From the NCBI RefSeq assembly GCF_014217785.1, contig NZ_CP048814.1, forward strand, positions 4,706,001 through 4,770,000: a stretch of 64,000 nucleotides of DNA, in the 5' to 3' direction. The DNA is from Rhodococcus triatomae. GTDB lineage: Bacteria > Actinomycetota > Actinomycetes > Mycobacteriales > Mycobacteriaceae. Shown one piece after another: positions 44,617-56,186 of this stretch (within the stretch, counting starts at the first letter, position 1; each line of letters opens with the position of its first letter). The translations under genes and the position numbers were made by a program. The notes under the pieces were generated by a model that worked only from the letters and a program-made list of their open reading frames with translations, did no database searches and was not told the origin of the DNA.

Positions 44617-45327
44617 TCAGTCGTCCGGGTCGGTGTCCACCTGGTCGGCGGTCACCGGAGCCCGATTCATTCTCGCAAATCGTGGATCCGCCTCGAGGCT
44701 GTCGCTGATGTCGTCGATCAGATCGACGTCCGGCAGCAGCGGGGCGAGCTCGGGCAGGTCGGCGAGCGACGCCAGCCCCAACCTCTCCAGGAAGAGCTCC
44801 GTCGTCGCGTACTGCGTGGCAGTGGTCTCCGGGTCTGTCCCGGCTTCGGCGATCAGGCCTCTGGCCAGCAGGGTCCGCACCACACCATCCACGTTGACGC
44901 CGCGTACCGCACTGATGCGGGCCCGGGTCAACGGTTGGCGGTAGGCCACCACGGCGAGGGTTTCCAGCGCCGCTCGGGTGAGCTTGGTACGCGCTCCGTC
45001 GAGGAGTAGACGTTCGACGTAGGGTGCGTGGGCCGTGCGGGTGTACAGCCGCCATCCGTCCCCAGCGTACCGGAGATCGAACCCGCTTCCGCGCACGGTG
45101 AAGGCCTCGGCCATCCGGGTGAGAATCGCCGCGACCCGTTCGGGTGACGCATCGGTCACCGCGGCGAGCTGTTCCACCGAGGCGGGCGAGTCCACCACCA
45201 GCAACAGCGACTCGAGAACCGACTCGAGCTCCGCGTCCGACAGTTCCTCCCCGTCGACCTCGATCTCGTCCTCGAGCGACTCCGCGTCGCCCTCGGCAGG
45301 CGCCGTCGCGCCGGTGTCCTCGCTCAC
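44617..45327 (-). CDS. scpB: Segregation and condensation protein B
   Basis: A 236-residue winged-helix partner of ScpA in the SMC condensin complex. An acidic N-terminus (EDEIEVDGEELSDAELE) precedes the two winged helices (LLLVVDSPASVEQLAAVTDASPERVAAIL and LTRAALETLAVVAYRQPLTRARISAVRGVNVDGVVRTLLARGLI). The GTG start overlaps the scpA stop codon (GTGA). Confidence 0.95.
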   Translation of the reverse strand: MSEDTGATAPAEGDAESLEDEIEVDGEELSDAELESVLESLLLVVDSPASVEQLAAVTDASPERVAAILTRMAEAFTVRGSGFDLRYAGDGWRLYTRTAHAPYVERLLLDGARTKLTRAALETLAVVAYRQPLTRARISAVRGVNVDGVVRTLLARGLIAEAGTDPETTATQYATTELFLERLGLASLADLPELAPLLPDVDLIDDISDSLEADPRFARMNRAPVTADQVDTDPDD

Positions 45328-46181
45328 CCGTAGTCCTCCTCGATCGCCGGTGCCTCCGCATCCTCACCGGTCCAGCTCACCCTCAGGTCTCCCAGTGGCT
45401 CCGGCTGTTCGAACGCCACGGCACGTTCCCGGTACAGCTCGAGCAGCGCCAGGAACCGGGCGACGATGTGGACCGTCGCCTCGCAGTCCTCGACCAGGTC
45501 TCCGAAACCGACCCACTCCCCCGCGCCGCGCCCCCGCAGCCGCTCGAGCACCCACGCCGCCTGTTCCGGCACGGACACCTTCGGCACGTGCAGATGGTCG
45601 AGTCCGACAGTGGGAGTAGGGCGTGGCGCCAGCGCACCGGCCGCGATGTCCGCGAACCGGGCCGGGTCGACGCCGAGCAGCACCTCCGGGAGCAGGGCGG
45701 TGAACTGTTCCTCGAGCGCCACCGAACGCGGGTAGCGTCGCAGCGCGGCGGCCTCGAGCTCGCCGAACAGCTGCGCGACCTGCTTGTACGCCCGGTACTG
45801 CAGCAATCGGGCGAAGAGGAGGTCGCGGGCCTCGAGCAGCGCCAGATCCTCGGCGTCCTCCACCTCGCCCGCGGGCAGTAGTCGCGCCGCCTTGAGATCG
45901 AGCAGGGTCGCGGCGACGACGAGGAACTCGGTCGTCTGGTCCAGTCCCATCTGCGCGCCCAGGGAGCGGGTGTAGGCGATGAACTCGTCGGTGACCTCGT
46001 GCAGTGCCACCTCGGTGACATCCAACTGCCGCTGGTTGATGAGCGTCAGCAGCAGATCGAACGGGCCCTCGAAGTTGCGGAGAGTGACCCGGAAGCCGCC
46101 CTTGCCCGGCTCCACCCCGTCGGCGCCGGCTGCGGGGTCGGCCGTGGGAGCCGGAGAGGTCGGGTCGGTCACCACCGTCAC
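45324..46181 (-). CDS. scpA: Segregation and condensation protein A (kleisin)
   Basis: A 285-residue kleisin that bridges SMC heads with ScpB. It shows FRVTLRNFEGPFDLLLTLINQRQLDVTEVALHEVTDEF, EFLVVAATLLDLKAARLLP and the C-terminal winged helix (TVHIVARFLALLELYRERAVAFEQ). Three in-frame GTGs (46181, 46175, 46172) lie together; I chose 46181 since it overlaps the parA stop (GTGA), but the conserved protein begins later. Long extensions upstream in the same frame are antisense to nothing useful and lack an RBS. Confidence 0.93.
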   Translation of the reverse strand: MTVVTDPTSPAPTADPAAGADGVEPGKGGFRVTLRNFEGPFDLLLTLINQRQLDVTEVALHEVTDEFIAYTRSLGAQMGLDQTTEFLVVAATLLDLKAARLLPAGEVEDAEDLALLEARDLLFARLLQYRAYKQVAQLFGELEAAALRRYPRSVALEEQFTALLPEVLLGVDPARFADIAAGALAPRPTPTVGLDHLHVPKVSVPEQAAWVLERLRGRGAGEWVGFGDLVEDCEATVHIVARFLALLELYRERAVAFEQPEPLGDLRVSWTGEDAEAPAIEEDYG

Positions 46182-47167
46182 TGCGGGCCGGAGCGGTGGA
46201 TGACCTCGCGGGCGAGCGCGCGGTACGCCCCCGCACCCGTCGACTTCGGCGCCCATGTCGTGATGGGTTCGCCGGCGACGCTGGTCTCCGGGAAACGCAC
46301 GGTGCGGTTGATCACCGTGTCGTAGACGAGATCCCCGAACACCTCCACGACCCGGGCCATGACCTCGCGGGCGTGCAGGGTGCGGGCGTCGTACATCGTG
46401 ACGACGATGCCGGCCAATTCCAGCCGGGGGTTCAGCCGGTCGCGCACCTTCTCGACGGTGTCGTTGAGCAACGCCAGCCCGCGCAGGCTGAAGAACTCGC
46501 ACTCCATCGGGATGAGCACCGAGTCCGAGCAGGCCAGGGCGTTGACGGTGAGTAGGCCGAGCGACGGCTGGCAGTCGATGAGGATGTAGTCGTAGCGGTC
46601 GACGACGGAGTGCAGCACGCGCCCGAGCGTCTGCTCCCGGCCGACCTCGGTGACCAGCTGGATCTCCGCGGCCGAGAGGTCGATGTTGCTGGGGAGCAGA
46701 TCGAGCCCCTCGATCCGGGTACGCATCAGCACGTCGTCCACCGACACCCGCGGCTCCACCAGCAGGTTGTGCACGGTGAGCTCGAGATCGTGGTGCGCCA
46801 CGCCCAGTCCCGCGGAGAGTGCGCCCTGCGGGTCCAGATCCACCAGCAGCACCCGGCGGCCGTACTCGGCGAGCGAGGCACCGAGATTGATGGTCGAGGT
46901 GGTCTTGCCCACCCCGCCCTTCTGGTTGCACATCGCGATGATGGTGGCCGGGCCGTGCGAGGAGACCGGCGTCGGCTCGGGAACCTCCCGCAGCGGACGG
47001 CCCGTCGGGCCCAGGTCCTCTGCCGGGGAGTCCACCGGATCCGCCGGGTACAGGGTCGGGTTCTCCTCGCCACCGTCGAACGGTTCGGTGTCCACGGGCT
47101 GAACGGGCGGACCGGGAGCCTCCTGCTCGGAAGGCTGCGGCAGGCTCGCAGGCTGCGGTGTCGTCAC
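46178..47167 (-). CDS. parA: ParA/Soj-family chromosome partitioning ATPase
   Basis: A ~329-residue deviant-Walker P-loop ATPase. Walker A' is CNQKGGVGKTTSTINLG; Walker B is DYILIDCQPSLG; LLVDLDPQGALSAGLG follows. It acts in DNA segregation, paired here with scpA-scpB downstream rather than with parB, so it is the second ParA-like protein of mycobacteria (Rv1708 type). Start choice: GTG 47167 has AGGGGAG 9 nt upstream and gives a length close to Rv1708; ATG 47275 would add 36 residues. The N-terminus is a Pro/Glu-rich linker. Confidence 0.9.
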   Translation of the reverse strand: MTTPQPASLPQPSEQEAPGPPVQPVDTEPFDGGEENPTLYPADPVDSPAEDLGPTGRPLREVPEPTPVSSHGPATIIAMCNQKGGVGKTTSTINLGASLAEYGRRVLLVDLDPQGALSAGLGVAHHDLELTVHNLLVEPRVSVDDVLMRTRIEGLDLLPSNIDLSAAEIQLVTEVGREQTLGRVLHSVVDRYDYILIDCQPSLGLLTVNALACSDSVLIPMECEFFSLRGLALLNDTVEKVRDRLNPRLELAGIVVTMYDARTLHAREVMARVVEVFGDLVYDTVINRTVRFPETSVAGEPITTWAPKSTGAGAYRALAREVIHRSGPQ

Positions 47168-47348
47168 GGTCCGATGCTCCCCTGCTCTCTCGTCTCGCGC
47201 GGTGCCCGGTGTCCGGCGCAGCGCGTCGAGCTCTGCGTCCGCCGGCGGGCGTTGCTCATCAGGTCCCTTCCACATCGTTACCAGAACGCTACCGCTTCGC
47301 CACAGGAATCCTCCGACTGACACGCACGCACGCTAGCGCGCTACGGGG

Positions 47349-48273
47349 CTACCGCGCTCGAGGATGAGCCTCGGCCCAGACCTCTCGCAGCGAGCCGATG
47401 GTCACCAGGGTGTAGATCTGGGTCGTCGTCACCGAGGCGTGCCCGAGCAGTTCCTGAACCACCCGGACGTCGGCACCACCGTCGAGCAGGTGGGTCGCGA
47501 ACGAATGACGCAGTGTGTGCGGCGAGACGTCCCCGTCGATACCCGCCTGTCGAGCGGCGTTCTGCAACACCTGCCAGGCACTCTGCCGCGACAGTCGGCC
47601 TCCGCGGACGTTGAGGAACAGTGCGGGTGTGGACCGGGAGATCAACCCTGGCCGTCCGCGCACCAGATACGCGTCGACGGCGCCCAGTGCCGGCCTGCCC
47701 ACCGGAACCAGCCGCTCCTTGCCACCCTTGCCGCGCAGCAACACCGATCGGGTCTCGGTGTCGATGTCGTCGACGTCCAAGCCGACGGCCTCGGAGATCC
47801 GGGCCCCGGTCGAGTAGAGCAACTCGAGCAACGCCCGATCCCGCAGGCTGCGTGGCGTCTCGGCGGGGCCCGCTCCGCCGACGGCGTCCAGCAGGGCGAG
47901 CACGGCATCCACGGGCAGCGACTTGGGCAGCCGCTTGCCCGGGGTCGGCGGACGGACCCCCCCGCGCCACGTCGACCGGAACCAGCCCCTCCGCCGCGGC
48001 GAAACGGTGCAGCCCGCGCACGGCGATCAACGCCCGCGCCGCCGAACTGGCGGCCAGGGGAACCACCCCGTTCTCCGGGTCACCCCTGCGCAGGTCGAGC
48101 ACGAAGTCGAGGACGTCCTGTTCCGTGATCTGCTCGAGCCGACCGATCTTCCGTTGTTCCAGGAATCGGAGGTACCGGCCCAGGTCGCGACGATAGGAGC
48201 CGATGGTGTTGCGGGCAGCGCCTCGTTCCACCGTCAGGTGATCGAGATACGAATCCACCTCCCGCGCGATCAC
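47349..48273 (-). pseudogene. xerD: Tyrosine recombinase XerD with apparent +1 frameshift
   Basis: The N-terminal core-binding half (residues ~1-105, [23 protein letters not shown]) is read in one frame, while the catalytic half ([46 protein letters not shown]; Arg-Lys-His-Arg-His-Tyr all present) is in another. The break is at seven Cs on the plus strand (47957-47963); removing one base joins DVARGV to [19 protein letters not shown] without a gap. XerD resolves chromosome dimers at dif and is usually kept, so an assembly error or a real homopolymer mutation must be distinguished. GTG start 48273 with GAGGGGG 7 nt upstream. Confidence 0.88.
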
Positions 48274-48277
48274 CGCA

Positions 48278-48988
48278 CTACCCCCTCGGCGTGTTCTCGT
48301 CCGTCGCGCTCTCGCCGGCTCTCGCGTGGCGACGGGCACAGAAGCTCTCCGGGCGATCGAGCCACGGGGACTGGACCGGTCGCAGATCCTGCGGGGTCAT
48401 ACCCCGCGCTCTGGCCGCGGCGAGCGCCCCGATCGCCGCCACCGCGGTGGCGTTGACGATGTCCCCGGCAAGCACCATCGCCAGCGCGTCGTCGAGGGGG
48501 AACCGCTCGATCTGCAGGTCCGCCTCCTCGTGTTCGGGCTCCGGCCGCTCGACCTCGCTCAGATCCTCGGCGAGATAGACCCGCACCGACTCGTCGGTGA
48601 AGCCCGGCGAGAGCGCGATGTCCAGCAGCACCGACCACGAGGCGGCCGCGAGGCCCGTCTCCTCGGCGAGTTCGCGCTGCGCCGCCGCGAGCGGATCCTC
48701 GCCGGGCACGTCCAGCAGGCCGGCGGGGATCTCCCAGAGCCTGCGGCCGATCGGATGCCGGTACTGGTACACCAGTACCAACCGATCGTCCGCGTCGATC
48801 GCGACGATCGCGACCGCGCCGTCGTGTTCGACGACCTCACGCTCGGCGGCCCGCCCGCCCGGCATCACCACCTGATCGAGACGCAGCGCCACGATCGCGC
48901 CGTTGTACGCGGTGCGCGAGCTCAGCGTCTCGAACTCGTGGCGCGCCGACTCGTGGCGGACCTCCGAGGGATCGTCCTTCGCCCCCAT
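48278..48988 (-). CDS. NUDIX hydrolase (ADP-ribose pyrophosphatase type)
   Basis: A 236-residue protein of the Rv1700 type. The NUDIX box is [24 protein letters not shown], preceded by [20 protein letters not shown] and followed by [22 protein letters not shown], which matches the ADP-ribose diphosphatase subgroup (Mg2+-dependent ADP-ribose hydrolysis to AMP and ribose-5-phosphate). It starts at ATG 48988, only 9 bp from the pyrG stop. The next gene, xerD, starts 4 bp after its stop. Confidence 0.92.
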   Translation of the reverse strand: MGAKDDPSEVRHESARHEFETLSSRTAYNGAIVALRLDQVVMPGGRAAEREVVEHDGAVAIVAIDADDRLVLVYQYRHPIGRRLWEIPAGLLDVPGEDPLAAAQRELAEETGLAAASWSVLLDIALSPGFTDESVRVYLAEDLSEVERPEPEHEEADLQIERFPLDDALAMVLAGDIVNATAVAAIGALAAARARGMTPQDLRPVQSPWLDRPESFCARRHARAGESATDENTPRG

Positions 48989-48997
48989 CGTGGCCCG

Positions 48998-50851
<1,854 letters not shown>

Positions 50852-50925
50852 CTAACATGTGCGCGCTCGCCTGACCCAACAATCCCCAGCGTGTCGAGCG
50901 ACGGGCGGGTCGGGGGCGGACGCCG

Positions 50926-52092
50926 TCACGGTACGTCGCCGGGCTCCTGCTGTGACGCGGCCCGCTCCGCGAGGACGGCGGTGTCCGGCAACTCACCGGC
51001 GCGGTCCCGCAGGAACGGCACGACCTTCTCGGCGATCGCCGCGTTGTACGCGTCCGGGGCCTGGTTGGGATTGGCGTGGCCGGTACCGGCCATCCGGACC
51101 ACCCGCAACGATCCCCTGGGCCCACCGGACCGGTCGTAGAGGATCCGCTGCGAGTAGTCGACGTCGACCACCTGGTCGTCGATGCCCTGCCGCGGACGCA
51201 GGAACACCACTCCCGGCCGCGGCTTGCCGTCCACGTCGTGTGCCAACGCGGACAGATCGCCCGCCGCACCCGAGGCCACGATCGTCTTGAACTGGGACTC
51301 GATGAGCCCGTTGCTGGCGGCGCGGTCCGAGGCGATCTTCTCGCGCATCACCTCGTCCACGACGTCGAAGAACTCGTGCACGTCGATGCCCGGCAACCCC
51401 GCGTCGCGGGTGACGAATCGATCCTTGCGTGCTGCGGTCTCGACGGCGAAGCGCACCGAACGGCTCTCCCGAGCGCCCGGGATCCAGCCGATCCAGCGCA
51501 GCATCTCCTCTCCCGCGTCGCGGCTCTCCGCCCGCACGGCGTGCAGATCGATCGGGGTCGAGTCGAGGATGACACCGGACACCACCAGATCCGTCTCGGT
51601 GTACAGATGGCGGGCCACCTCGAGGGCGATCACCCCGCCCATGCTGTGGCCGCTGAGGACGACGGTGTCCACTCCCTCGTCCTCGGCCCGCTGCCGCACG
51701 AGGTCGGCGATCACCGCGGTGTCGATACCGCTGTTGTCGTACTGCACCGCCCACACCTGCCCGAGGCCGGCCAGCGAATCCAGGGTGCGGGCGGTCTCGG
51801 TGGCGTCCAGGTTGCCCAGACCGACGAGGTCGACGACGGCGGTGTCACGGTCGCGCGGCGAGACGGCGTCGTGCACGGCGTGCAGTTGGGGGTGAGTGTG
51901 CGCGAGACGCTCGCGCTCCGGCTGGACGTCGAATTTCCAGTACTGCGCGGCGAGGACCACCAGCGGCAGCAACGCCGGCGTCGCACGGGTGACGATGCGC
52001 GCGAAGCGGCCGCGGCCGCCACGGGTCTCGCGCAGGCGGGCACGCCGACGGTCGTCGTCCCAGTCGCTGACGGTGGAGGGGTGCCGGATCAC
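50926..52092 (-). CDS. Membrane-anchored alpha/beta hydrolase, extra gene in the conserved cluster
   Basis: A 388-residue protein with one N-terminal transmembrane segment (ATPALLPLVVLAAQYW, residues ~34-52) and an alpha/beta-hydrolase domain. Nucleophile elbow VLSGHSMGGVIALEVARHLY (Ser ~146), followed by the acid/base region (RVVRMAGTGHANPNQAPD, His). I chose GTG 52092 because GAGAGGG lies 6 nt upstream; the ATG at 52098 would touch that SD. The substrate is not known. It lies between pyrG and mctB, where M. tuberculosis Rv1698 and Rv1699 are adjacent, so it looks like an insertion in this lineage. Confidence 0.82.
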   Translation of the reverse strand: MIRHPSTVSDWDDDRRRARLRETRGGRGRFARIVTRATPALLPLVVLAAQYWKFDVQPERERLAHTHPQLHAVHDAVSPRDRDTAVVDLVGLGNLDATETARTLDSLAGLGQVWAVQYDNSGIDTAVIADLVRQRAEDEGVDTVVLSGHSMGGVIALEVARHLYTETDLVVSGVILDSTPIDLHAVRAESRDAGEEMLRWIGWIPGARESRSVRFAVETAARKDRFVTRDAGLPGIDVHEFFDVVDEVMREKIASDRAASNGLIESQFKTIVASGAAGDLSALAHDVDGKPRPGVVFLRPRQGIDDQVVDVDYSQRILYDRSGGPRGSLRVVRMAGTGHANPNQAPDAYNAAIAEKVVPFLRDRAGELPDTAVLAERAASQQEPGDVP

Positions 52093-52119
52093 TCGCATCC
52101 CTCTCGAGGGTACCGACGA

Positions 52120-53076
52120 TCAGCCCGCCGGAACGCCCACTGTGACCGCCGCCGCGCCCGGGCCGGTGCCGTAGCGACCGGCACCACCGCCGAGTTGTTC
52201 CTGGAGTGCCAGCGGCACCGTGATCCGGCCGGATTCCCGGTCCACATCGTCCACGGTGCTCACCCGGGAGGACAGCGCCGAGTCCGAACGTGCGACCGCG
52301 ACCGCGCCGTTGCCGTGTGCCGATCCCGGCCTCCCGGCGAGGACCACACCCGATCCGCGGGCGTCCAGGCCCGCGGCGAACCGCGCCACGACGGCGCCAC
52401 GGTTGCCGGTGGCTCCGTCCGAGGACTGCTCCGGGTCGGGCTCGCCCGTGAGTACGACGGCGAGCTGGGCGGGCTCGACGGCCCCCTCGTAGGTGAGGAA
52501 GCCTCCACCGCGCAAGGTGTCGAGCGCCAGGGCGCGCTCCTCCGGTGTCCCCTGCGGCTGCCCTGATTCCGGGTTCGCCTGCAGGATGGCGCCGAGTAGA
52601 TCGCCGGCCAGACTGCCCTGATCCACCGCGCCGGTCTGCAGCGTCACCCCTGCCGGAATGACGTTGTTGACCACCGTCCGCAGCCGGTCACCGCCGGTGG
52701 CGTCGACGAACGATTCGGTGAGCGCGAGACGACCGGTCACCGCTCCCCCGGCCTGGCCGATGACCCGGTCGAGTGCCTCGACGTCGCCGGGATCGGAATC
52801 GGGGGTCGTCACGACGAGAACGGTGTTGCCGGGCAGCGTGTCGCGCAACGTGCGCGCGGACACTCCCGCCGCGAATCCGTCCGCCGAGTTCAATTGGAGC
52901 TCCAGGGCGTTCGCGCGCTGGTTCGCCTGCTCGAGATCACGCTCGAGCTGGGACTTGTCGTCGCGCAACCCGGAGACCAGGCCCGTGGAGAGCACACCCG
53001 ATCCCAGGAACACGCCCACGGCGAGCGCGACGAAGATCGCCGCGATCGAGATCGCGTGCTGACGGAGCGAGATCAC
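52120..53076 (-). CDS. mctB: Copper transporter / SteB-type protein (MctB, Rv1698)
   Basis: A 318-residue protein with a single N-terminal membrane helix (ISIAAIFVALAVGVFLGSG, residues ~8-27), a coiled coil (RDDKSQLERDLEQANQRANALELQL), and a mixed domain (VLVVTTPDSDPGDVEALDRVIGQAGGAVTG ... LLGAILQ). It matches the mycobacterial copper-transport protein MctB and the corynebacterial SteB, which with SteA activates the cell-separation hydrolase RipC. The steA gene lies 40 bp upstream. Start GTG 53076; the SD is weak. Confidence 0.9.
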   Translation of the reverse strand: MISLRQHAISIAAIFVALAVGVFLGSGVLSTGLVSGLRDDKSQLERDLEQANQRANALELQLNSADGFAAGVSARTLRDTLPGNTVLVVTTPDSDPGDVEALDRVIGQAGGAVTGRLALTESFVDATGGDRLRTVVNNVIPAGVTLQTGAVDQGSLAGDLLGAILQANPESGQPQGTPEERALALDTLRGGGFLTYEGAVEPAQLAVVLTGEPDPEQSSDGATGNRGAVVARFAAGLDARGSGVVLAGRPGSAHGNGAVAVARSDSALSSRVSTVDDVDRESGRITVPLALQEQLGGGAGRYGTGPGAAAVTVGVPAG

Positions 53077-53116
53077 GCGAGCGGCCCCGCTTCCGCCGGT
53101 GTTCCGTACGGTGCGG

Positions 53117-54301
53117 TCACTCGAAGAGTCCCTGTATCCACAGCGTCAGACGGTTCCAGAGATCCGTCGCCCAGTCCACGACCTCCGCACCCGTGTTGGA
53201 CACCAGCAGGGCGACGATCACCGCGACGAGAGCGGCGAGTACGAGCAGCGCGATCGCGCCCCCCGACACCCGGCTGCGGTACAACGTCGCCACCGCCTTG
53301 GCGTCGACCAGTTTGGGCCCCACCTTGAGCCTGGTGAGGAACGCCGACGGGTTGCTCTCGCGGCGGCCACGGTCGAAGAACTCGTCGAGCGACACGGTGT
53401 TGCCGACCGTGACGATCAGGGATGCGCCGTGGTGATCGGCGAGCAGCAGCGCCAGGTCCGACGGAGAACCCGACGCCGGGAACGTCATTCCGCCGATACC
53501 CAGATCCTGGATTCGCGACAGTCCGGGAGCGTGCCCGTCCGGGTCGGCGGGCAGAACCACCTCTGCGCCGGACTTGAGTGTGGCGGTGGAGATCTCCTCG
53601 GGGTCGCCCACGATGAGGTCGGGACGATAACCCGCATCCTCGAGCGCGTCGGCCCCGCAACCGACGCCGATGAGGATCGGCGAGTACTCCTTGATGAACG
53701 GCTTCAGGTTCTTCAGGTCCGCGACATGCTCGGGACCGTCTGTGACGATCACGACGTGCCGGTCCTTCATGTCGACGTCGACGTCCGGGACGCCGATGCC
53801 GTCGATCAGCAACGGGCTCTCCGTGCGGATGAACTCGATCGTGTTGCCGGAGAACGCCTCGAGATGGTCGACCAGACCGGTCTTCGCCTCGATCATCCGG
53901 TCGGAGATCTCCGCCTCGGTCTGCTCGGTGCCCTTCGCGATCCGCCGCTCGCCGGCGTACACGCCTCCGTCGTTGATGCGGACCTTGCTTCCGTCCTTGA
54001 TCGACTTGAAGACCTCGGTCCCGGCCGAGTCGATCAGGAGGATGCCGTTCGCGACGAGCGTCTCCGGCCCGATGTTCGGGTAACGTCCCGACATCGAGGA
54101 CGACGCGTTGACCACGGCGAGCACCCCGGCCTTGACCAGGGCATCCGCGGTCACTCGGTCCAGGTCCAGTTCGTCGAGCACGACGATGTCACCGGGCCCG
54201 ACGCGACGCAGCAGCTTGGCCGTGTTGCGGTCGACCCTGGCGATGCCACTGACCCCAGGCAGATGTTCGGTGTTTCGTGACAACAGTGCCGGCAACTTCA
54301 T
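53117..54301 (-). CDS. steA: Putative cytokinetic ring protein SteA (Rv1697)
   Basis: A 394-residue protein, the same size as Rv1697. The soluble part has the thiamin pyrophosphokinase-like fold of SteA (HVVIVTDGPEHVADLKNLKPFIKEYSPILIGVGCGADAL ... IVGDPEEISTATL ... DLALLLADHHGASLIVTVGN), and a C-terminal membrane helix (GGAIALLVLAALVAVIVALLVSN) is close to the end. SteA recruits to the division site in Corynebacterium and works with SteB (the mctB gene here) in cell separation. ATG 54301 (MKLPALLSRN) is chosen since it opens the conserved sequence. Confidence 0.92.
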   Translation of the reverse strand: MKLPALLSRNTEHLPGVSGIARVDRNTAKLLRRVGPGDIVVLDELDLDRVTADALVKAGVLAVVNASSSMSGRYPNIGPETLVANGILLIDSAGTEVFKSIKDGSKVRINDGGVYAGERRIAKGTEQTEAEISDRMIEAKTGLVDHLEAFSGNTIEFIRTESPLLIDGIGVPDVDVDMKDRHVVIVTDGPEHVADLKNLKPFIKEYSPILIGVGCGADALEDAGYRPDLIVGDPEEISTATLKSGAEVVLPADPDGHAPGLSRIQDLGIGGMTFPASGSPSDLALLLADHHGASLIVTVGNTVSLDEFFDRGRRESNPSAFLTRLKVGPKLVDAKAVATLYRSRVSGGAIALLVLAALVAVIVALLVSNTGAEVVDWATDLWNRLTLWIQGLFE

Positions 54302-54410
54302 GCACTCGATGATCGCCCCGATCTGCCCCGGGCAACGGGAGGCGCGCCGAATCAACTACCACACAAGACTCGGATTTACCACGGTCGGTGACCGGCGAAT
54401 ACGCTCCGAG

Positions 54411-56183
54411 TCATGCACCGGCACGTTCGGCATGGGCGGTCGCCAGCAACTCCTCGGCGTGCGCCCGACCGGTTTCGGTGTCGTCGAGCCCGGCGAGCAT
54501 GCGGGCCAGTTCCACCACCCGATCGTCCTCGGTGAGGGTCCGGACGCCGCTGCTCACGACACCGTCGGAGTCGGACTTGTCCACCACCAGGTGCGTGTCC
54601 GCGAATGCCGCGACCTGCGGAAGATGCGTGACGACGATGACCTGGTGTGTCCTGGCGAGCCGGGCCAGCCGCTTGCCGATCTCGACGGCCGCGCGGCCCC
54701 CGACCCCCGCGTCGACCTCGTCGAAGACCATCGTCGCGCCCGTGTCGGAGCCGGCGAGAACGACCTCGAGTGCCAGCATCACGCGGGAGAGCTCACCGCC
54801 GGAGGCGCTCTTCCCGATCGGCAACGCCTGCGCGCCACTGTGAGCCGACAGCCGGAACTCGACCTCGTCGACCCCGGAGGAACCCGCGTGCACCAGTTCC
54901 CCCCGCACCTCCAGCGGCGCCGAATCCTGCGGTCCCGCAGGCCGGGACTGCACCTCCACCTCGAGCTGCGCCCGGCCCATCGCGAGCCCGGACAGCTCGG
55001 CGCTGACCGCCTTCGCCAGCTTCGCCGCCGCCTTCCGGCGAGCCTCCGTCAGCTTCGCCGCGGCCTGGGCCGTGGCGGCCGCGGACTCGTCGACCTGACG
55101 GGACAGTTCCGTGACGGCCTCGGTGGACACGTCGAGATGCCGCAACCGTTCGCGCGCCTCCGTCGCCCACCCGAGTACGCCGTCGACGTCGGCCGCGTAC
55201 TTGCGGGTGAGGGTCTTCAGCTCGGCCTGCCGAGACAACAGCGAGTCGAGAGCATCGGGTTCCGCTGGCAGTTCCGACAGGTACCGAGCGAGATCGGCGG
55301 CCACATCGGTGACCACCGTGACCGCCTCACCCAGCCGGGGACCGAGGACCTCGAGATCGCGGTCGCCGGACGACTCGAGGCGCGAGCGCGCCTCGGACAG
55401 CAGATCGAGCGCCCCGGAGATCGCTGCGGAATCGTCGATCTCGTCGCCACCGGACAACGCCCCGCGCGCCTCTTCCGCCGCCGACCGCAACGAATCCAGA
55501 TCGCTGAGCCTGCGGACGTCCGCGACGATGGCCTCGTCCTCCCCGGGCTCGGGGGCGACGGAGTCGATCTCCTCGAGCGCGAACGTCAACTGGTCCGCCT
55601 CCTGCGCCAGCTCACGGGCACGCGTGGTGCGCTCGGCCAGTTCGGTGCGCGCGGTGATCCATTCGTCACGGTGCTTGCGATAGCGCGCCAGGAGCGGCCC
55701 GATCGTCTTGTCCCCGAATCGGTCCAGCGCCGCCCGCTGTTCGCCGGGGCGCTGCAGACGCAGCTGGTCGTTCTGGCCGTGGACGGTGAGCAGAGAACTC
55801 GTGAACTCCGACAACGTCCCCGCGGGCACACCACGGCCGCCGAGGTGCGCTCGTGAGCGCCCGTCCCCACCGACGGTCCGGACCGCGATGATGCTGCCGT
55901 CCTCGTCACGCTCGGCACCCGAGGATTCGAGGAGCGCCTCCACCTCGGCGTCGATGTGCGGGGAAGCTCCCTCGGTGGAGAACCGACCCTCGACGACGGC
56001 GCGCGTGGCGCCGAGCCGCACCCGCCCTGCATCGGCGCGGGCACCGCTGAGCAGATGCAGGCTGGTGACGATCATCGTCTTTCCGGCGCCGGTTTCACCG
56101 GTGAGCACCGTGAGGCCTTCGTGGAACTGTGCCGAGGCCTCGGAGATCACGCCGAGGTTGTCGATCCTGATCTCTGCGAGCAC
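54411..56183 (-). CDS. recN: DNA repair protein RecN
   Basis: A 590-residue SMC-like ATPase for double-strand break repair. Walker A GETGAGKTMIV near residue 30, a long central coiled coil with the head re-entering at VRGELVHAGSSGVDEVEF, signature SASGGELSRVMLALE and Walker B TMVFDEVDAGVGG. GTG start 56183 with GGAAGGAGGG 8 nt upstream. Its start lies 4 bp after the NAD kinase stop. Confidence 0.96.
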   Translation of the reverse strand: MLAEIRIDNLGVISEASAQFHEGLTVLTGETGAGKTMIVTSLHLLSGARADAGRVRLGATRAVVEGRFSTEGASPHIDAEVEALLESSGAERDEDGSIIAVRTVGGDGRSRAHLGGRGVPAGTLSEFTSSLLTVHGQNDQLRLQRPGEQRAALDRFGDKTIGPLLARYRKHRDEWITARTELAERTTRARELAQEADQLTFALEEIDSVAPEPGEDEAIVADVRRLSDLDSLRSAAEEARGALSGGDEIDDSAAISGALDLLSEARSRLESSGDRDLEVLGPRLGEAVTVVTDVAADLARYLSELPAEPDALDSLLSRQAELKTLTRKYAADVDGVLGWATEARERLRHLDVSTEAVTELSRQVDESAAATAQAAAKLTEARRKAAAKLAKAVSAELSGLAMGRAQLEVEVQSRPAGPQDSAPLEVRGELVHAGSSGVDEVEFRLSAHSGAQALPIGKSASGGELSRVMLALEVVLAGSDTGATMVFDEVDAGVGGRAAVEIGKRLARLARTHQVIVVTHLPQVAAFADTHLVVDKSDSDGVVSSGVRTLTEDDRVVELARMLAGLDDTETGRAHAEELLATAHAERAGA

Positions 56184-56186
56184 GTT

